A stretch of 64,000 nucleotides of DNA, taken from Empedobacter sp036647415. GTDB taxonomy: Bacteria > Bacteroidota > Bacteroidia > Flavobacteriales > Weeksellaceae. The stretch covers positions 4,248-68,247 of the forward strand of contig NZ_JAVXKG010000013.1 of the NCBI RefSeq assembly GCF_036647415.1, written 5' to 3'. This document shows, one piece after another, positions 44,078-52,181 of the stretch. The notes below the pieces were generated by a model that saw only the letters and a program-made list of their open reading frames with translations, searched no databases and had not been told where the DNA came from. A program made the position numbers and the translations under genes. Position 1 is the first letter of the stretch; each line of letters begins with the position of its first letter.

Positions 44078-44662
44078 TTATTTCCACAATAATTTTAATT
44101 CAACTTTATATTTTCCAGCGTAAGGTTTTGCATTTGTAGGTTTCTCAGAAATAGAGAATTGATAAACGCCACGCGCTGGTAAATCAAAAATAGTTTCTTT
44201 GCTAAAAGGTCCACCTTTTATAGAATCTACAGGTCCTTTGATATGATTGATTCTGATATTTGCGGTAGAATCTTGTGCAGAAATTTTAATCCAAACTTTT
44301 TTAGCCGAATCCGCATTGAAAGTAAATGTATTCGTTTGTCCTGCTAATTTAGTCGGTTCAGCTTTTGCTTTCGCATAACTTACGACAAGATTTTCGGTTG
44401 TATTATTAGCGCTAAAAGGAACAATTTTATCTGTTTTCGAATTAATTTTTACAGGAGACTTTTTCGCAACTTTTTTCTGAGGAGTAGCTGTTTTTACAAC
44501 TTCTTCTTTCATTACATCTTCCTGTACGGGCTTATCTTTTTTTACTAAATCGGCATAAGCCGAATCAACACCAATTTTGCTTGGATAAATTGTAGGCGTA
44601 GATTTATCTTGGCAATTGTAAAAAGTCAATAATGTAATAAAAACGATAAAAGTCCATTTCAT
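44078..44662 (-). CDS. Lipoprotein of a two-gene paralogous pair (long form)
   Basis: The protein is 194 aa. The signal peptide ends in a lipobox-like LLTFYNC, so it is predicted lipidated. A Lys/Thr-rich linker leads to a C-terminal domain of about 90 residues (FTFNADSAKKVWIKISAQDS, then ANIRINHIKGPVDS and GKYKVELKL) that is shared with the next protein. This domain looks beta-rich; no family is recognised. The gene lies 27 bp downstream of its paralog. Confidence 0.65.
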   Translation of the reverse strand: MKWTFIVFITLLTFYNCQDKSTPTIYPSKIGVDSAYADLVKKDKPVQEDVMKEEVVKTATPQKKVAKKSPVKINSKTDKIVPFSANNTTENLVVSYAKAKAEPTKLAGQTNTFTFNADSAKKVWIKISAQDSTANIRINHIKGPVDSIKGGPFSKETIFDLPARGVYQFSISEKPTNAKPYAGKYKVELKLLWK

Positions 44663-44689
44663 AACAGAAAAATTCTGTTGTAAAAGTAG

Positions 44690-45166
44690 TTATTTTAACT
44701 GCAATTTCAAGGTATATTTTCCTCGAAATGGATCACCTTGTATCAAATTTTTGCCAATTTTGATTTGATACAATCCTTTTTCTGATAAATGGTAAACTAA
44801 ATCGCGATCAAAAGGTCCATCGCTTTTATTGGTTGGTGAAATAATTTGATTGATGCGAAGATTTGCTGTATCATTAATAGAAGTTAATTTGATAAAAACT
44901 TGTTTCGAATCATTATTTCTAAAACTAAAAGTTTGTTGTTCATCATTTTTTTTATCAAGTATAAATTCTCCTTCACCATTTACTAACTTTAATTCAGTAT
45001 TATTTTTTAGAGATAGAGGTAAGGTTTGATTATTTTTAATTGTGATAATATTATCTGTAAGAGCAATTGTATTTTCTGGCTTATTAATGTAATCGCTAAT
45101 TTTAGAATACGTAAAAAGAATTGCAATTGTAATGGATAAGATTAAAACAGGAATATATTTTTTCAT
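44690..45166 (-). CDS. Exported protein of a two-gene paralogous pair (short form)
   Basis: The protein is 158 aa from the ATG at 45166 (MKKYIPVLILSITIAILFTY), which forms a signal peptide or anchor without a lipobox. The C-terminal domain (FSFRNNDSKQVFIKLTSIND, then ANLRINQIISPTNKSDGPFD and GKYTLKLQL) matches that of the downstream lipoprotein: same spacing of TANxRINxI, DGPF-type and GKYxxxLxL blocks. Tandem duplication with a change of membrane attachment is likely. The function is unknown. Confidence 0.65.
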   Translation of the reverse strand: MKKYIPVLILSITIAILFTYSKISDYINKPENTIALTDNIITIKNNQTLPLSLKNNTELKLVNGEGEFILDKKNDEQQTFSFRNNDSKQVFIKLTSINDTANLRINQIISPTNKSDGPFDRDLVYHLSEKGLYQIKIGKNLIQGDPFRGKYTLKLQLK

Positions 45167-45217
45167 TGTTGTAATTTTGAGGTTAGTTCTAAACAAAATT
45201 TAAACCAAATATTTTTT

Positions 45218-45964
45218 ATGTTGTACTATGAAGTTGAAGGAGAGGGAAAAAGCATTGTTTTTCTACATGGATTTTTAGAAAATCATTCTATTTGGAATAA
45301 TCTTCGTGATGATTTAAAAGATCAATATCAGATTATAAAGTTAGATCTTCCAGGGCATGGAAATTCTAAAACTTATAAAGAAGAAAATACGATGGAAGAG
45401 ATGGCAGATGAGGTAATTACTGTTTTAGATGAATTAAACATTGATAAAGCCACATTTGTTGGACATTCTATGGGTGGTTACGTGGCTACAGCCTTGGCAG
45501 ATTTGTACCCAGAACGAACAGAAAATATTGTTTTGCTTAATTCGTCGACTTTAGCAGATGATGATGCTAAGAAAAAACAACGTCTACGAGCTTGCGAAAC
45601 GGCACAGAAAAATTTTAAGGTTTTGGTCAATTTTAGTATGCCTGCTTTGTTTGCTGCTCATCATCGAGAAAATTTTAAAGAGGAATTACAATTTGTGAAA
45701 AATATTGCGTTGAAAACACCTATTGATGGAGTTTGTGCAGCGTTGAAAGGAATGCGAGAACGACCAGATCGATCATCAATTTTGTATGATTTCAAAGGTG
45801 GAATATACATTGTTGTGGGAATGAATGATGAAACAGTAAATCCTACATTGTTTTTGACTTTAATTCCAAATTTACCTAATATTCATTTGTACAAATTTGA
45901 CGGGGGACACATGGCTTTTATCGAGCATTACAACGAAGTTTTACAAATTCTGAAATCAATTTAA
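45218..45964 (+). CDS. Alpha/beta hydrolase
   Basis: The protein is 248 aa. The oxyanion-hole motif HGFLENHSIWNNL, the nucleophile elbow GHSMGGYVA (Ser near residue 86), the acid in VVGMNDETV and the catalytic His in FDGGHMAFIEH are all in place. It has no signal peptide, so it is cytoplasmic. The substrate (an ester or similar) cannot be read from sequence. Its 3' end overlaps tadA by 4 bp in the converging direction. Confidence 0.9.
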   Translation: MLYYEVEGEGKSIVFLHGFLENHSIWNNLRDDLKDQYQIIKLDLPGHGNSKTYKEENTMEEMADEVITVLDELNIDKATFVGHSMGGYVATALADLYPERTENIVLLNSSTLADDDAKKKQRLRACETAQKNFKVLVNFSMPALFAAHHRENFKEELQFVKNIALKTPIDGVCAALKGMRERPDRSSILYDFKGGIYIVVGMNDETVNPTLFLTLIPNLPNIHLYKFDGGHMAFIEHYNEVLQILKSI

Positions 45965-46401
45965 CGTTTGCGCAGAAAAAATTCTTTCATTAATAAAGAA
46001 CATTCATCTTCCATAATTCCTGAAACAATTTCAGTTTTTGGATGTAATTCTCCAATCTTTGCTTTAAATCCTCGCTTTTCGTCAGACGCACCATAAACAA
46101 CTTTTGATATTTGGCTCCAATACAAAGCTCCACCACACATAACACATGGTTCTAATGTGACATATAGTGTACAATCTTGCAAATATTTTCCGCCCAAATA
46201 ATTTGCAGCAGATGTTATGGCTTGCATTTCTGCATGTGCTGTAACATCGGTTAGAGTTTCAGTTAAATTATGAGCTTTCGCAATAATTTTGTTATTTGTT
46301 ACAATAATTGCACCTACTGGAATCTCATCACGTTCAAAAGCTGTAGTAGCTTCGTTAAGGGCAATTCGCATAAAATATTCGTCTGTAAAAAGATTTTCCA
46401 T
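45961..46401 (-). CDS. tadA: tRNA-specific adenosine deaminase
   Basis: The protein is 146 aa. Zinc and catalytic motifs of the cytidine-deaminase fold are complete: HAEMQAI (catalytic Glu) and PCVMCGGAL; the family run AFERDEIPVGAIIV precedes them. TadA deaminates A34 to inosine in tRNA-Arg(ACG). It is an essential housekeeping enzyme. Divergent from the RarD gene. Confidence 0.93.
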   Translation of the reverse strand: MENLFTDEYFMRIALNEATTAFERDEIPVGAIIVTNNKIIAKAHNLTETLTDVTAHAEMQAITSAANYLGGKYLQDCTLYVTLEPCVMCGGALYWSQISKVVYGASDEKRGFKAKIGELHPKTEIVSGIMEDECSLLMKEFFLRKR

Positions 46402-46448
46402 GGCTAAAATTTAAAGCAAAAATAATCATTTCAGAATAGGATATTCGA

Positions 46449-46456
46449 TACATTTG
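46449..46456 (+). promoter_or_regulatory. Promoter -7 element (TACATTTG)
   Basis: A TAnnTTTG match lies 19 bases before the ATG at 46476 of the RarD-like gene. Confidence 0.55.
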
Positions 46457-46475
46457 TAAAAATTGACGCCAAATT

Positions 46476-47381
46476 ATGAATCAATCAAAATATATACTTG
46501 CAGCAATAATCGCCTTTTTTCTTTGGGGTTTTTTTAGTTTCGGACTAAAACCTATTGCAGAATATCCTTCTTTGGATATTTTATTTTACCGTTTGTACAT
46601 TTCGGTTTTCTTTTTAGTTGTAATTAATGTTGGATTTAGACGAGATAAAATCAAAAAAGATTGGGATTTATTTAGGTCTTTGACCAAAAAGAAACAGAAT
46701 AAATTAGTGAGCTTGATTGTCGGTGGTTCTATTATTTTGATGTCAAATTGGTTGGTTTTTATTATCGTGATGAATCAAGTTAGCGTACAAGCTGCTTCGC
46801 TTTCGTATTTGGTTTGTCCTATTATTACAACGGTTTTGGCATTTGTATTACTTAAAGAACATTTGACTAAAATAAAGTGGATTGCAGTCTTTATAAGCGT
46901 TATTGCTTGTTTAATTCTTTCGATTGGACATTTTACAGACTTAATGTATAGTTTGTTTGTTGCAATTGCATTTGCTTTGTATCTAATCATTCAGCGAAGC
47001 CTAAATATATTTGATAGTTTTAATCTCTTAATGACACAATTATTGATTGTTGCAGTTTTGATGTTACCACTTGTTTTTCTATTTGCAGGACCTGTGCCAA
47101 CGGAAATTATTTTTTATCAATGTATTATGATGATTGTGGTATTGTTCACTATTATTCCAATGTTTCTGAACAATTTTGCATTAAAAGGAATTGATTCATC
47201 TACAGTTGGAATTCTAATTTATCTGAATCCAATTGTCAATTTTATTTTAGCAATATTTTATTATGGCGAACCTGTTTCGGAATTACAAATGGCAGGATAT
47301 GCTTTAATTTTAATTGCTATTATCGTCTTTAATTCGAAAACAATATTCAAATCAAGAAACATAAAAAAATCCGAAGTTTAA
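46476..47381 (+). CDS. rarD: EamA-family transporter RarD-like
   Basis: The protein is 301 aa with about ten membrane helices in two EamA repeats. It starts YILAAIIAFFLWGFFSFGLKP and has SIILMSNWLVFIIVMNQVSV, plus SLSYLVCPIITTVLAFVLLKE, patterns typical of RarD (chloramphenicol-sensitive protein) transporters. The substrate is unknown. It has its own promoter and a strong terminator at 47364-47395. Confidence 0.88.
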   Translation: MNQSKYILAAIIAFFLWGFFSFGLKPIAEYPSLDILFYRLYISVFFLVVINVGFRRDKIKKDWDLFRSLTKKKQNKLVSLIVGGSIILMSNWLVFIIVMNQVSVQAASLSYLVCPIITTVLAFVLLKEHLTKIKWIAVFISVIACLILSIGHFTDLMYSLFVAIAFALYLIIQRSLNIFDSFNLLMTQLLIVAVLMLPLVFLFAGPVPTEIIFYQCIMMIVVLFTIIPMFLNNFALKGIDSSTVGILIYLNPIVNFILAIFYYGEPVSELQMAGYALILIAIIVFNSKTIFKSRNIKKSEV

Positions 47382-47395
47382 ACTTCGGATTTTTT
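47364..47395. terminator. Terminator between rarD and the BtuG-like gene
   Basis: A long perfect inverted repeat (AAAAAATCCGAAGTTT and AAACTTCGGATTTTTT) separates the two converging genes and suits both strands. Confidence 0.88.
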
Positions 47396-47417
47396 GTTTT
47401 TTATACTATTTAGTTTA

Positions 47418-48512
47418 TTATTTAACATAGATAGAATTTGGTCCGATACCAGTGGTAACATCTTCTTGTAAAACTCCCGTTAAGTTATAGATTGCTAAAT
47501 TTCCTGCGCTAGCAAAGTCTTTTGCATCTAAAACATAAATAGAATTTGCATCAACATCTAAACCATATAATGAAGTTGCTGTAGATTTGAATAATCTTGA
47601 TGTTGGTAAATTTGTCGCATTTACAGCCATTTTATAAACGTCCTTGTTTAATGCATAATATAAGAAACCATTTTTCTCAACTAAAAAATCTGGATGATCT
47701 GTATTTGCAAAATTGAAAGTAGACGAGTTATTGTTATTTGCCAAATCAATACGAACTAAACGACCACCTGTAGAGTTTTGATTGTTATTCCAATCAATAA
47801 TACCTTGTGTCAAAACAAACAAAAAGTTACCCGATTTTACCATTCCAGTTGGTGCATCACCAACATTAACGGTTGTTTTTGTGCTTCCATTTAAATCAAT
47901 AATATCAATAGATTTCCCGAAAAAACCAAAACGTCCGCTTTCTTCATAGGCAACATATAATTTGTTATTATCAACAATAATATGTCCAGGACCTTCTAAA
48001 ACAGGAATCGATTTTTCATATTTATTATCAGAAATACTATATAACGAAATATAATCATCGTTCGGGTTTTGAGAATCTCCCCAATTCGAAACATAAATAT
48101 ATTTGCTGTCAGAAGTGATGTAGCGAGGATTTTGAACTTTATCTGAAATTGTTGCTACATTTTTAAAAGTTGTATTGTCCATAACTTCTACTCTGTTCGA
48201 GTTATTTACCACAACATAGGCTTTATTTCCTTTAAAAATCATGCTTTGGGCAACGTCACCTAAATTTCTTCCATTTCCCTTTTTGTAAATTTCTTGAATA
48301 GGATTTACACCATTTTCAACTTTTTTACTAGGATTGTAATAGGTAATATCTGCATTCGCAGCATTAAATTTTCCTTCATTTAGAATGAAAATTCCACTTG
48401 TATATTTTCCATTATCAGGATCATTGCTTGGTCCGTCATCGTCGTTAGAACACGATTGTAAAAATAGACCAGCAGCTAGTGCTACAAGAGCGATTGATTT
48501 AAACTTATTCAT
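47418..48512 (-). CDS. YncE/DUF5074-type beta-propeller lipoprotein, likely surface B12-binding (BtuG-like)
   Basis: The protein is 364 aa. A lipobox (AGLFLQSC) ends the signal peptide and is followed by an acidic stretch SNDDDGPSNDPDNG, which fits a surface-export signal for lipoproteins in Bacteroidota. The rest shows repeating propeller blades (YITSDSKYIYVSNWGDS, GHIIVDNNKLYVAYEES, GMVKSGNFLFVLTQG). It is the second gene of a unit led by a cobalamin riboswitch and a TonB-dependent receptor. In Bacteroides the propeller lipoprotein BtuG captures B12 above BtuB. The same role is inferred here from fold plus context. Confidence 0.8.
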   Translation of the reverse strand: MNKFKSIALVALAAGLFLQSCSNDDDGPSNDPDNGKYTSGIFILNEGKFNAANADITYYNPSKKVENGVNPIQEIYKKGNGRNLGDVAQSMIFKGNKAYVVVNNSNRVEVMDNTTFKNVATISDKVQNPRYITSDSKYIYVSNWGDSQNPNDDYISLYSISDNKYEKSIPVLEGPGHIIVDNNKLYVAYEESGRFGFFGKSIDIIDLNGSTKTTVNVGDAPTGMVKSGNFLFVLTQGIIDWNNNQNSTGGRLVRIDLANNNNSSTFNFANTDHPDFLVEKNGFLYYALNKDVYKMAVNATNLPTSRLFKSTATSLYGLDVDANSIYVLDAKDFASAGNLAIYNLTGVLQEDVTTGIGPNSIYVK

Positions 48513-48517
48513 AGTTT

Positions 48518-50326
48518 TTAAAATTTTATTTGGATTTGTATGTTATAATTTATTCCAGGTTGCCAACGATTTTCTTGTGTTTGATAATCTTGATCAAAAA
48601 TATTATTCACTTTAAATGAAACGTTGTAATTTGATGAAATTGTATAATTTAGACCAATATTTGTTGTCCAAAAATCACGAAGTGTTGCGCTTTCATCTGT
48701 AACCGTATACACTTTACCCGTGTATATATTTTGTATATAAGCAGATAAATTTTTGTACGTGTATTGCGCACTTGCTGTCCATTTATGGTTTGGCGAATAC
48801 ATTAATTCTTTGCCTGTTTTTTCGTCTTTAGTTTTTATATAACTGTATGTTGTGTTGAAACGAAAAGCGTTATAAATGTAGCTTCCGATCAATTCAAAAC
48901 CATACGTTTTTACTTGATTGATATTTATAGGAGTCCAAATATTACTATTATTCTGACTCGGAATCCATTGTATCATATCATCAATTTTATTGTAAAAGAG
49001 ATTAGATTGAATTTTAAGATTTTGACCTAAATAATCATTTCCAATTTCCAATTGATAAGCTGACTCTGATTTCAGATCAGGATTTCCACCAGTTCTCCAA
49101 AACAAATCGTTGTACGTTGGTATTCTATAATTTTTAGAAATATTTGTACGAAGTTGATATGCTGTTATTGGACGATAATTAATACCCAAAGCATAAATGA
49201 AAGGATTATTAAATTTGTTCGAAAAATCTTGACGAACACTAGCTTCATAACTCAAAAAATCAGAAAGTTGATGCTTTGCAATCAAAGCAAAATTGAATGA
49301 GTTTCGCGTGCTCGATTTCAAATTATTTCCACCACCTTCGCTATATAAAGCTTCTGATAATACAGCAAGTTGAAAATTTTGTGTGATTTGATGTTTCAAA
49401 TAATATTTTAAAATATAATTATCAACCTCAAGATTCGTCGAAAAATCTTGATGAATATTTGTGAAAAAATCATTTTCTTCGTGGATATAAGCTAATTTTA
49501 ATTCAGATAACCATTTATCATTTGGTTTAAAATTCCACTCTGACATTATGCGATAATCTAAATTTTCATATCCATTTGGCGTAGAATTAATATCAACCAA
49601 AGGAAATTCTCTTTTTCCGAAGTTAAACATCGAATAGATTTTTACCTCATTTTTAGGATTAAAACGATAACCAAAATTAGCATTTATGTTATTGAAATAA
49701 TATTTTCCGTTTCGGTTATATATAAGATAATTAGGAACTTCATAATCATTATCAGATTGATTTCTTGAATAATCTACCGAAGAACTAAATTTTTTGCTAC
49801 TATATTTTAACTGATATTTTCCTGTCCACGTATCAAAACTTCCGTAACCCAAATTAACACTTTGACGCAAGCCTTTGTTGTAATCAAATTTATTCAACAA
49901 ATGAATTGTTCCGCCAATTGCTCCCGTTCCATAACCAATACTTCCACCACCTGGTTGAATTAAAATTCCGTCGTATGAATTGCTATTAAAAACATTAAAA
50001 TCTGTTTGACCATTCATGTTAGAATTTACGTTAATTCCATTCCAAACAACTGCTGTATGCGAAGCTAAAGTTCCTCGGAAAGATGGAGAAGAAACCATTC
50101 CTCGTCCATTTTCTTTAAAATAAATTGGTGTTTCTGCCTGTAAAAGTTGCGTTAATTGTCCTGGATTTTGATTAATTATACTATCATTAAGCGCAATAAT
50201 ACTTTGCGATTTATAATGATTTGCCAAAAACGCATCATTTAGTATCAAAGGTTGAAGACTAATTGTGTCATTTTGAGCATGCAACGTGCAAGAAATTAAA
50301 GCGAAACTAAAAAAAAGTTTTTTCAT
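48518..50326 (-). CDS. btuB: TonB-dependent outer-membrane receptor, likely for cobalamin (BtuB-like)
   Basis: The protein is 602 aa, in the range of BtuB rather than of the much larger SusC proteins. A signal peptide ends LHAQ. The plug has QLTQLLQAETPIYFKENGRGM and a GSIGYGTGAIGGTIHLLN signature, followed by a 22-strand-type barrel with a terminal aromatic stretch ending IQIQIKF. A cobalamin riboswitch stands directly upstream, so uptake of B12 or a related corrinoid is the best reading. The BtuG-like lipoprotein follows 5 bp later. Confidence 0.88.
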   Translation of the reverse strand: MKKLFFSFALISCTLHAQNDTISLQPLILNDAFLANHYKSQSIIALNDSIINQNPGQLTQLLQAETPIYFKENGRGMVSSPSFRGTLASHTAVVWNGINVNSNMNGQTDFNVFNSNSYDGILIQPGGGSIGYGTGAIGGTIHLLNKFDYNKGLRQSVNLGYGSFDTWTGKYQLKYSSKKFSSSVDYSRNQSDNDYEVPNYLIYNRNGKYYFNNINANFGYRFNPKNEVKIYSMFNFGKREFPLVDINSTPNGYENLDYRIMSEWNFKPNDKWLSELKLAYIHEENDFFTNIHQDFSTNLEVDNYILKYYLKHQITQNFQLAVLSEALYSEGGGNNLKSSTRNSFNFALIAKHQLSDFLSYEASVRQDFSNKFNNPFIYALGINYRPITAYQLRTNISKNYRIPTYNDLFWRTGGNPDLKSESAYQLEIGNDYLGQNLKIQSNLFYNKIDDMIQWIPSQNNSNIWTPININQVKTYGFELIGSYIYNAFRFNTTYSYIKTKDEKTGKELMYSPNHKWTASAQYTYKNLSAYIQNIYTGKVYTVTDESATLRDFWTTNIGLNYTISSNYNVSFKVNNIFDQDYQTQENRWQPGINYNIQIQIKF

Positions 50327-50374
50327 ATAAAATCTGTTTTTCCTCCGAAAACACCTTATTTTAAAATTATTATA

Positions 50375-50530
50375 AATGGCAGGTTTCCTGACTTATCCAA
50401 ACTTCTTTTTTTCCTTCCCATCTATTAAACAGTGGATTTGTAGTAAAAGTTTTTAATGAATTTACAGTTGCGGGGACAGTTATGGATTTACACCAAATTC
50501 CCTTTTAACTCACTCGTTGAGCACCATTTT
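50375..50530 (-). ncRNA. Cobalamin riboswitch (large, class I type)
   Basis: Read on the minus strand, the RNA carries GGGAATTTGGTGTAAATCC, the core CTGTCCCCGCAACTGTAA and, 80 bases later, the B12 box AAGTCAGGAAACCTGCC. The long insert between core and B12 box indicates the full class I architecture. It lies about 50 bases upstream of the receptor start. A candidate hairpin TGTTTTC/GAAAAACA with GGAGG between 50330 and 50360 may be the expression platform (inference). Confidence 0.92.
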
Positions 50531-50533
50531 GTA

Positions 50534-50541
50534 CAAATGTA
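50534..50541 (-). promoter_or_regulatory. Promoter -7 element (TACATTTG) before the B12 riboswitch
   Basis: A TAnnTTTG match on the minus strand would start the transcript at the 5' end of the riboswitch aptamer, as expected. Confidence 0.65.
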
Positions 50542-50713
50542 AAAAAAATGTAGATAGTGTAGCGTAATGTGATGTGTTAAAACCTTAATGTTAAAATAAT
50601 AAGAGCTTGTAAAAGGTTGATATAAAATCATTATTTTTAGGGATATTATATCTCTAAATAGTAGAGTAGCTTTGTAAAAAGAAAAAATATAAATAATCAA
50701 TAACTATATAATT

Positions 50714-50971
50714 ATGGAAAACAATCAACCGTACTACAAATCAGAAAAAAAACTAGTTGCAGGAATTTTAGGAATCTTATTAGGCGTTTTTGCAATTCAT
50801 AAATTTTATTTAGGTTATAAAAAGGAAGGAGTTATTCAATTAATCATATCACTTGTAACTTGCGGAACTTTTGGAAGTCTTACAGGATTAGTTGAAGGAA
50901 TTATATATTTAACAAAAACTGACGAAGATTTTGATAAAACGTATGTAGAAGGACGCAAAGGTTGGTTCTAA
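50714..50971 (+). CDS. TM2 domain-containing protein
   Basis: The protein is 85 aa. Two membrane helices (LVAGILGILLGVFAIHKFYL and GVIQLIISLVTCGTFGSLTG) flank a short turn with HKFYLGYKKEG, the TM2 signature. A TAnnTTTG element (TAGCTTTG, 50667-50674) lies upstream. Function is unknown for the family in bacteria. It is a single gene. Confidence 0.85.
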   Translation: MENNQPYYKSEKKLVAGILGILLGVFAIHKFYLGYKKEGVIQLIISLVTCGTFGSLTGLVEGIIYLTKTDEDFDKTYVEGRKGWF

Positions 50972-51002
50972 AACAAAACATCAATATTTTAATTAATAAT
51001 CT

Positions 51003-51036
51003 GTCCCAAAATAACTTTTAATTGTTTTGGGATTTT
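51003..51036 (+). terminator. Terminator after the TM2 gene
   Basis: TCCCAAAATAA and TTGTTTTGGGA form a stem with minor mismatch, followed by T residues. Confidence 0.7.
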
Positions 51037-51078
51037 TTTATTGCATTCAATTCCTATTAAAAATTACTAAGTTTTTAT

Positions 51079-51086
51079 TACATTTG
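51079..51086 (+). promoter_or_regulatory. Promoter -7 element (TACATTTG) of pdhB
   Basis: A TAnnTTTG match lies 41 bases before the ATG at 51128. Confidence 0.6.
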
Positions 51087-51127
51087 CTTTAGGAAAAAAA
51101 TATAATTACGTAACGAAATCGCATAAA

Positions 51128-52105
51128 ATGGCTATAAAAACATTTAGAGAGGTAATCGCAGAGGCAATGAGTGAAGAAATGCGTCGCGATGAATCTGTAT
51201 TTTTAATTGGAGAAGAAGTAGCAGAATATAATGGTGCTTACAAAGCGTCAAAAGGAATGTTAGACGAGTTTGGACCAGAAAGAGTGATTGATTCACCAAT
51301 TGCTGAAGCTGGATTTTCTGGTATCGCTATTGGTTCTACAATGACAGGTTGTCGTCCAATTGTAGAATATATGACATTCAATTTCTCATTAGTTTGTATT
51401 GATCAAATTATCAATAACGCTGCAAAAATTTATCAAATGTCAGGAGGACAATTCAACTGTCCAATCGTATTTAGAGGACCTACAGCTTCTGCAGGACAAT
51501 TAGGAGCAACACATTCACAAGCTTTTGAAAATTGGTTTGCAAATGTACCAGGACTTAAAGTTGTTGTACCGTCTAATCCGTATGATGCAAAAGGATTATT
51601 AAAATCAGCTATTCGTGATAATGATCCAGTTATCTTTATGGAATCTGAACAGATGTATGGAGATAAAATGGAAATGCCAGACGAAGAATACACTATTCCG
51701 ATTGGTAAAGCAGAAATTAAACGTGAAGGATCTGATGTAACAGTTGTTTCTTTTGGTAAAATTATTAAGCAAGCTTACACAGCAGCAGAAGAATTAGCAA
51801 AAGACGGAATTAATATCGAGATTATAGATTTACGTACAGTTCGCCCGTTAGATTATGATGCGATCTTAAAATCTGTAAAGAAAACAAATCGTTTAGTAAT
51901 TTTAGAAGAGGCATGGCCATTTGGTTCTGTAGCTTCAGAAATTACATATATGGTACAACAAAAAGCATTTGATCATTTAGATGCACCAATCAAACGTATT
52001 ACAACAAAAGATACATCGGCGCCTTATGCACCGAATTTATATAACGAATGGATGCCACAAGTTAAAGATCTTGTAGATGCAGTAAAATCGGTAATGTATA
52101 AATAA
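51128..52105 (+). CDS. pdhB: Pyruvate dehydrogenase E1 component, beta subunit
   Basis: The protein is 325 aa, normal for E1-beta. It has TFREVIAEAMSEEMRRDESV, FLIGEEVAEYNGAYKASKGM, DSPIAEAGFSGIAIGSTMTG, RPIVEYMTFNFSL and a transketolase C-terminal domain with EIIDLRTVRPLDYDAI. With E1-alpha it decarboxylates pyruvate with thiamine diphosphate. The alpha subunit and E2 are not in the window. The gene is a single-cistron unit with promoter and terminator. Confidence 0.93.
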   Translation: MAIKTFREVIAEAMSEEMRRDESVFLIGEEVAEYNGAYKASKGMLDEFGPERVIDSPIAEAGFSGIAIGSTMTGCRPIVEYMTFNFSLVCIDQIINNAAKIYQMSGGQFNCPIVFRGPTASAGQLGATHSQAFENWFANVPGLKVVVPSNPYDAKGLLKSAIRDNDPVIFMESEQMYGDKMEMPDEEYTIPIGKAEIKREGSDVTVVSFGKIIKQAYTAAEELAKDGINIEIIDLRTVRPLDYDAILKSVKKTNRLVILEEAWPFGSVASEITYMVQQKAFDHLDAPIKRITTKDTSAPYAPNLYNEWMPQVKDLVDAVKSVMYK

Positions 52106-52128
52106 GATAAGATATATCATATATATTT

Positions 52129-52161
52129 GTAAAGTCTAGCACATATTTTGCTAGACTTTAC
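52129..52161 (+). terminator. Terminator after pdhB
   Basis: A perfect 13-bp stem (GTAAAGTCTAGCA and TGCTAGACTTTAC) has a 7-base loop and is followed by T residues. Confidence 0.85.
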
Positions 52162-52181
52162 TTTTTAACCAAAATTTATCC

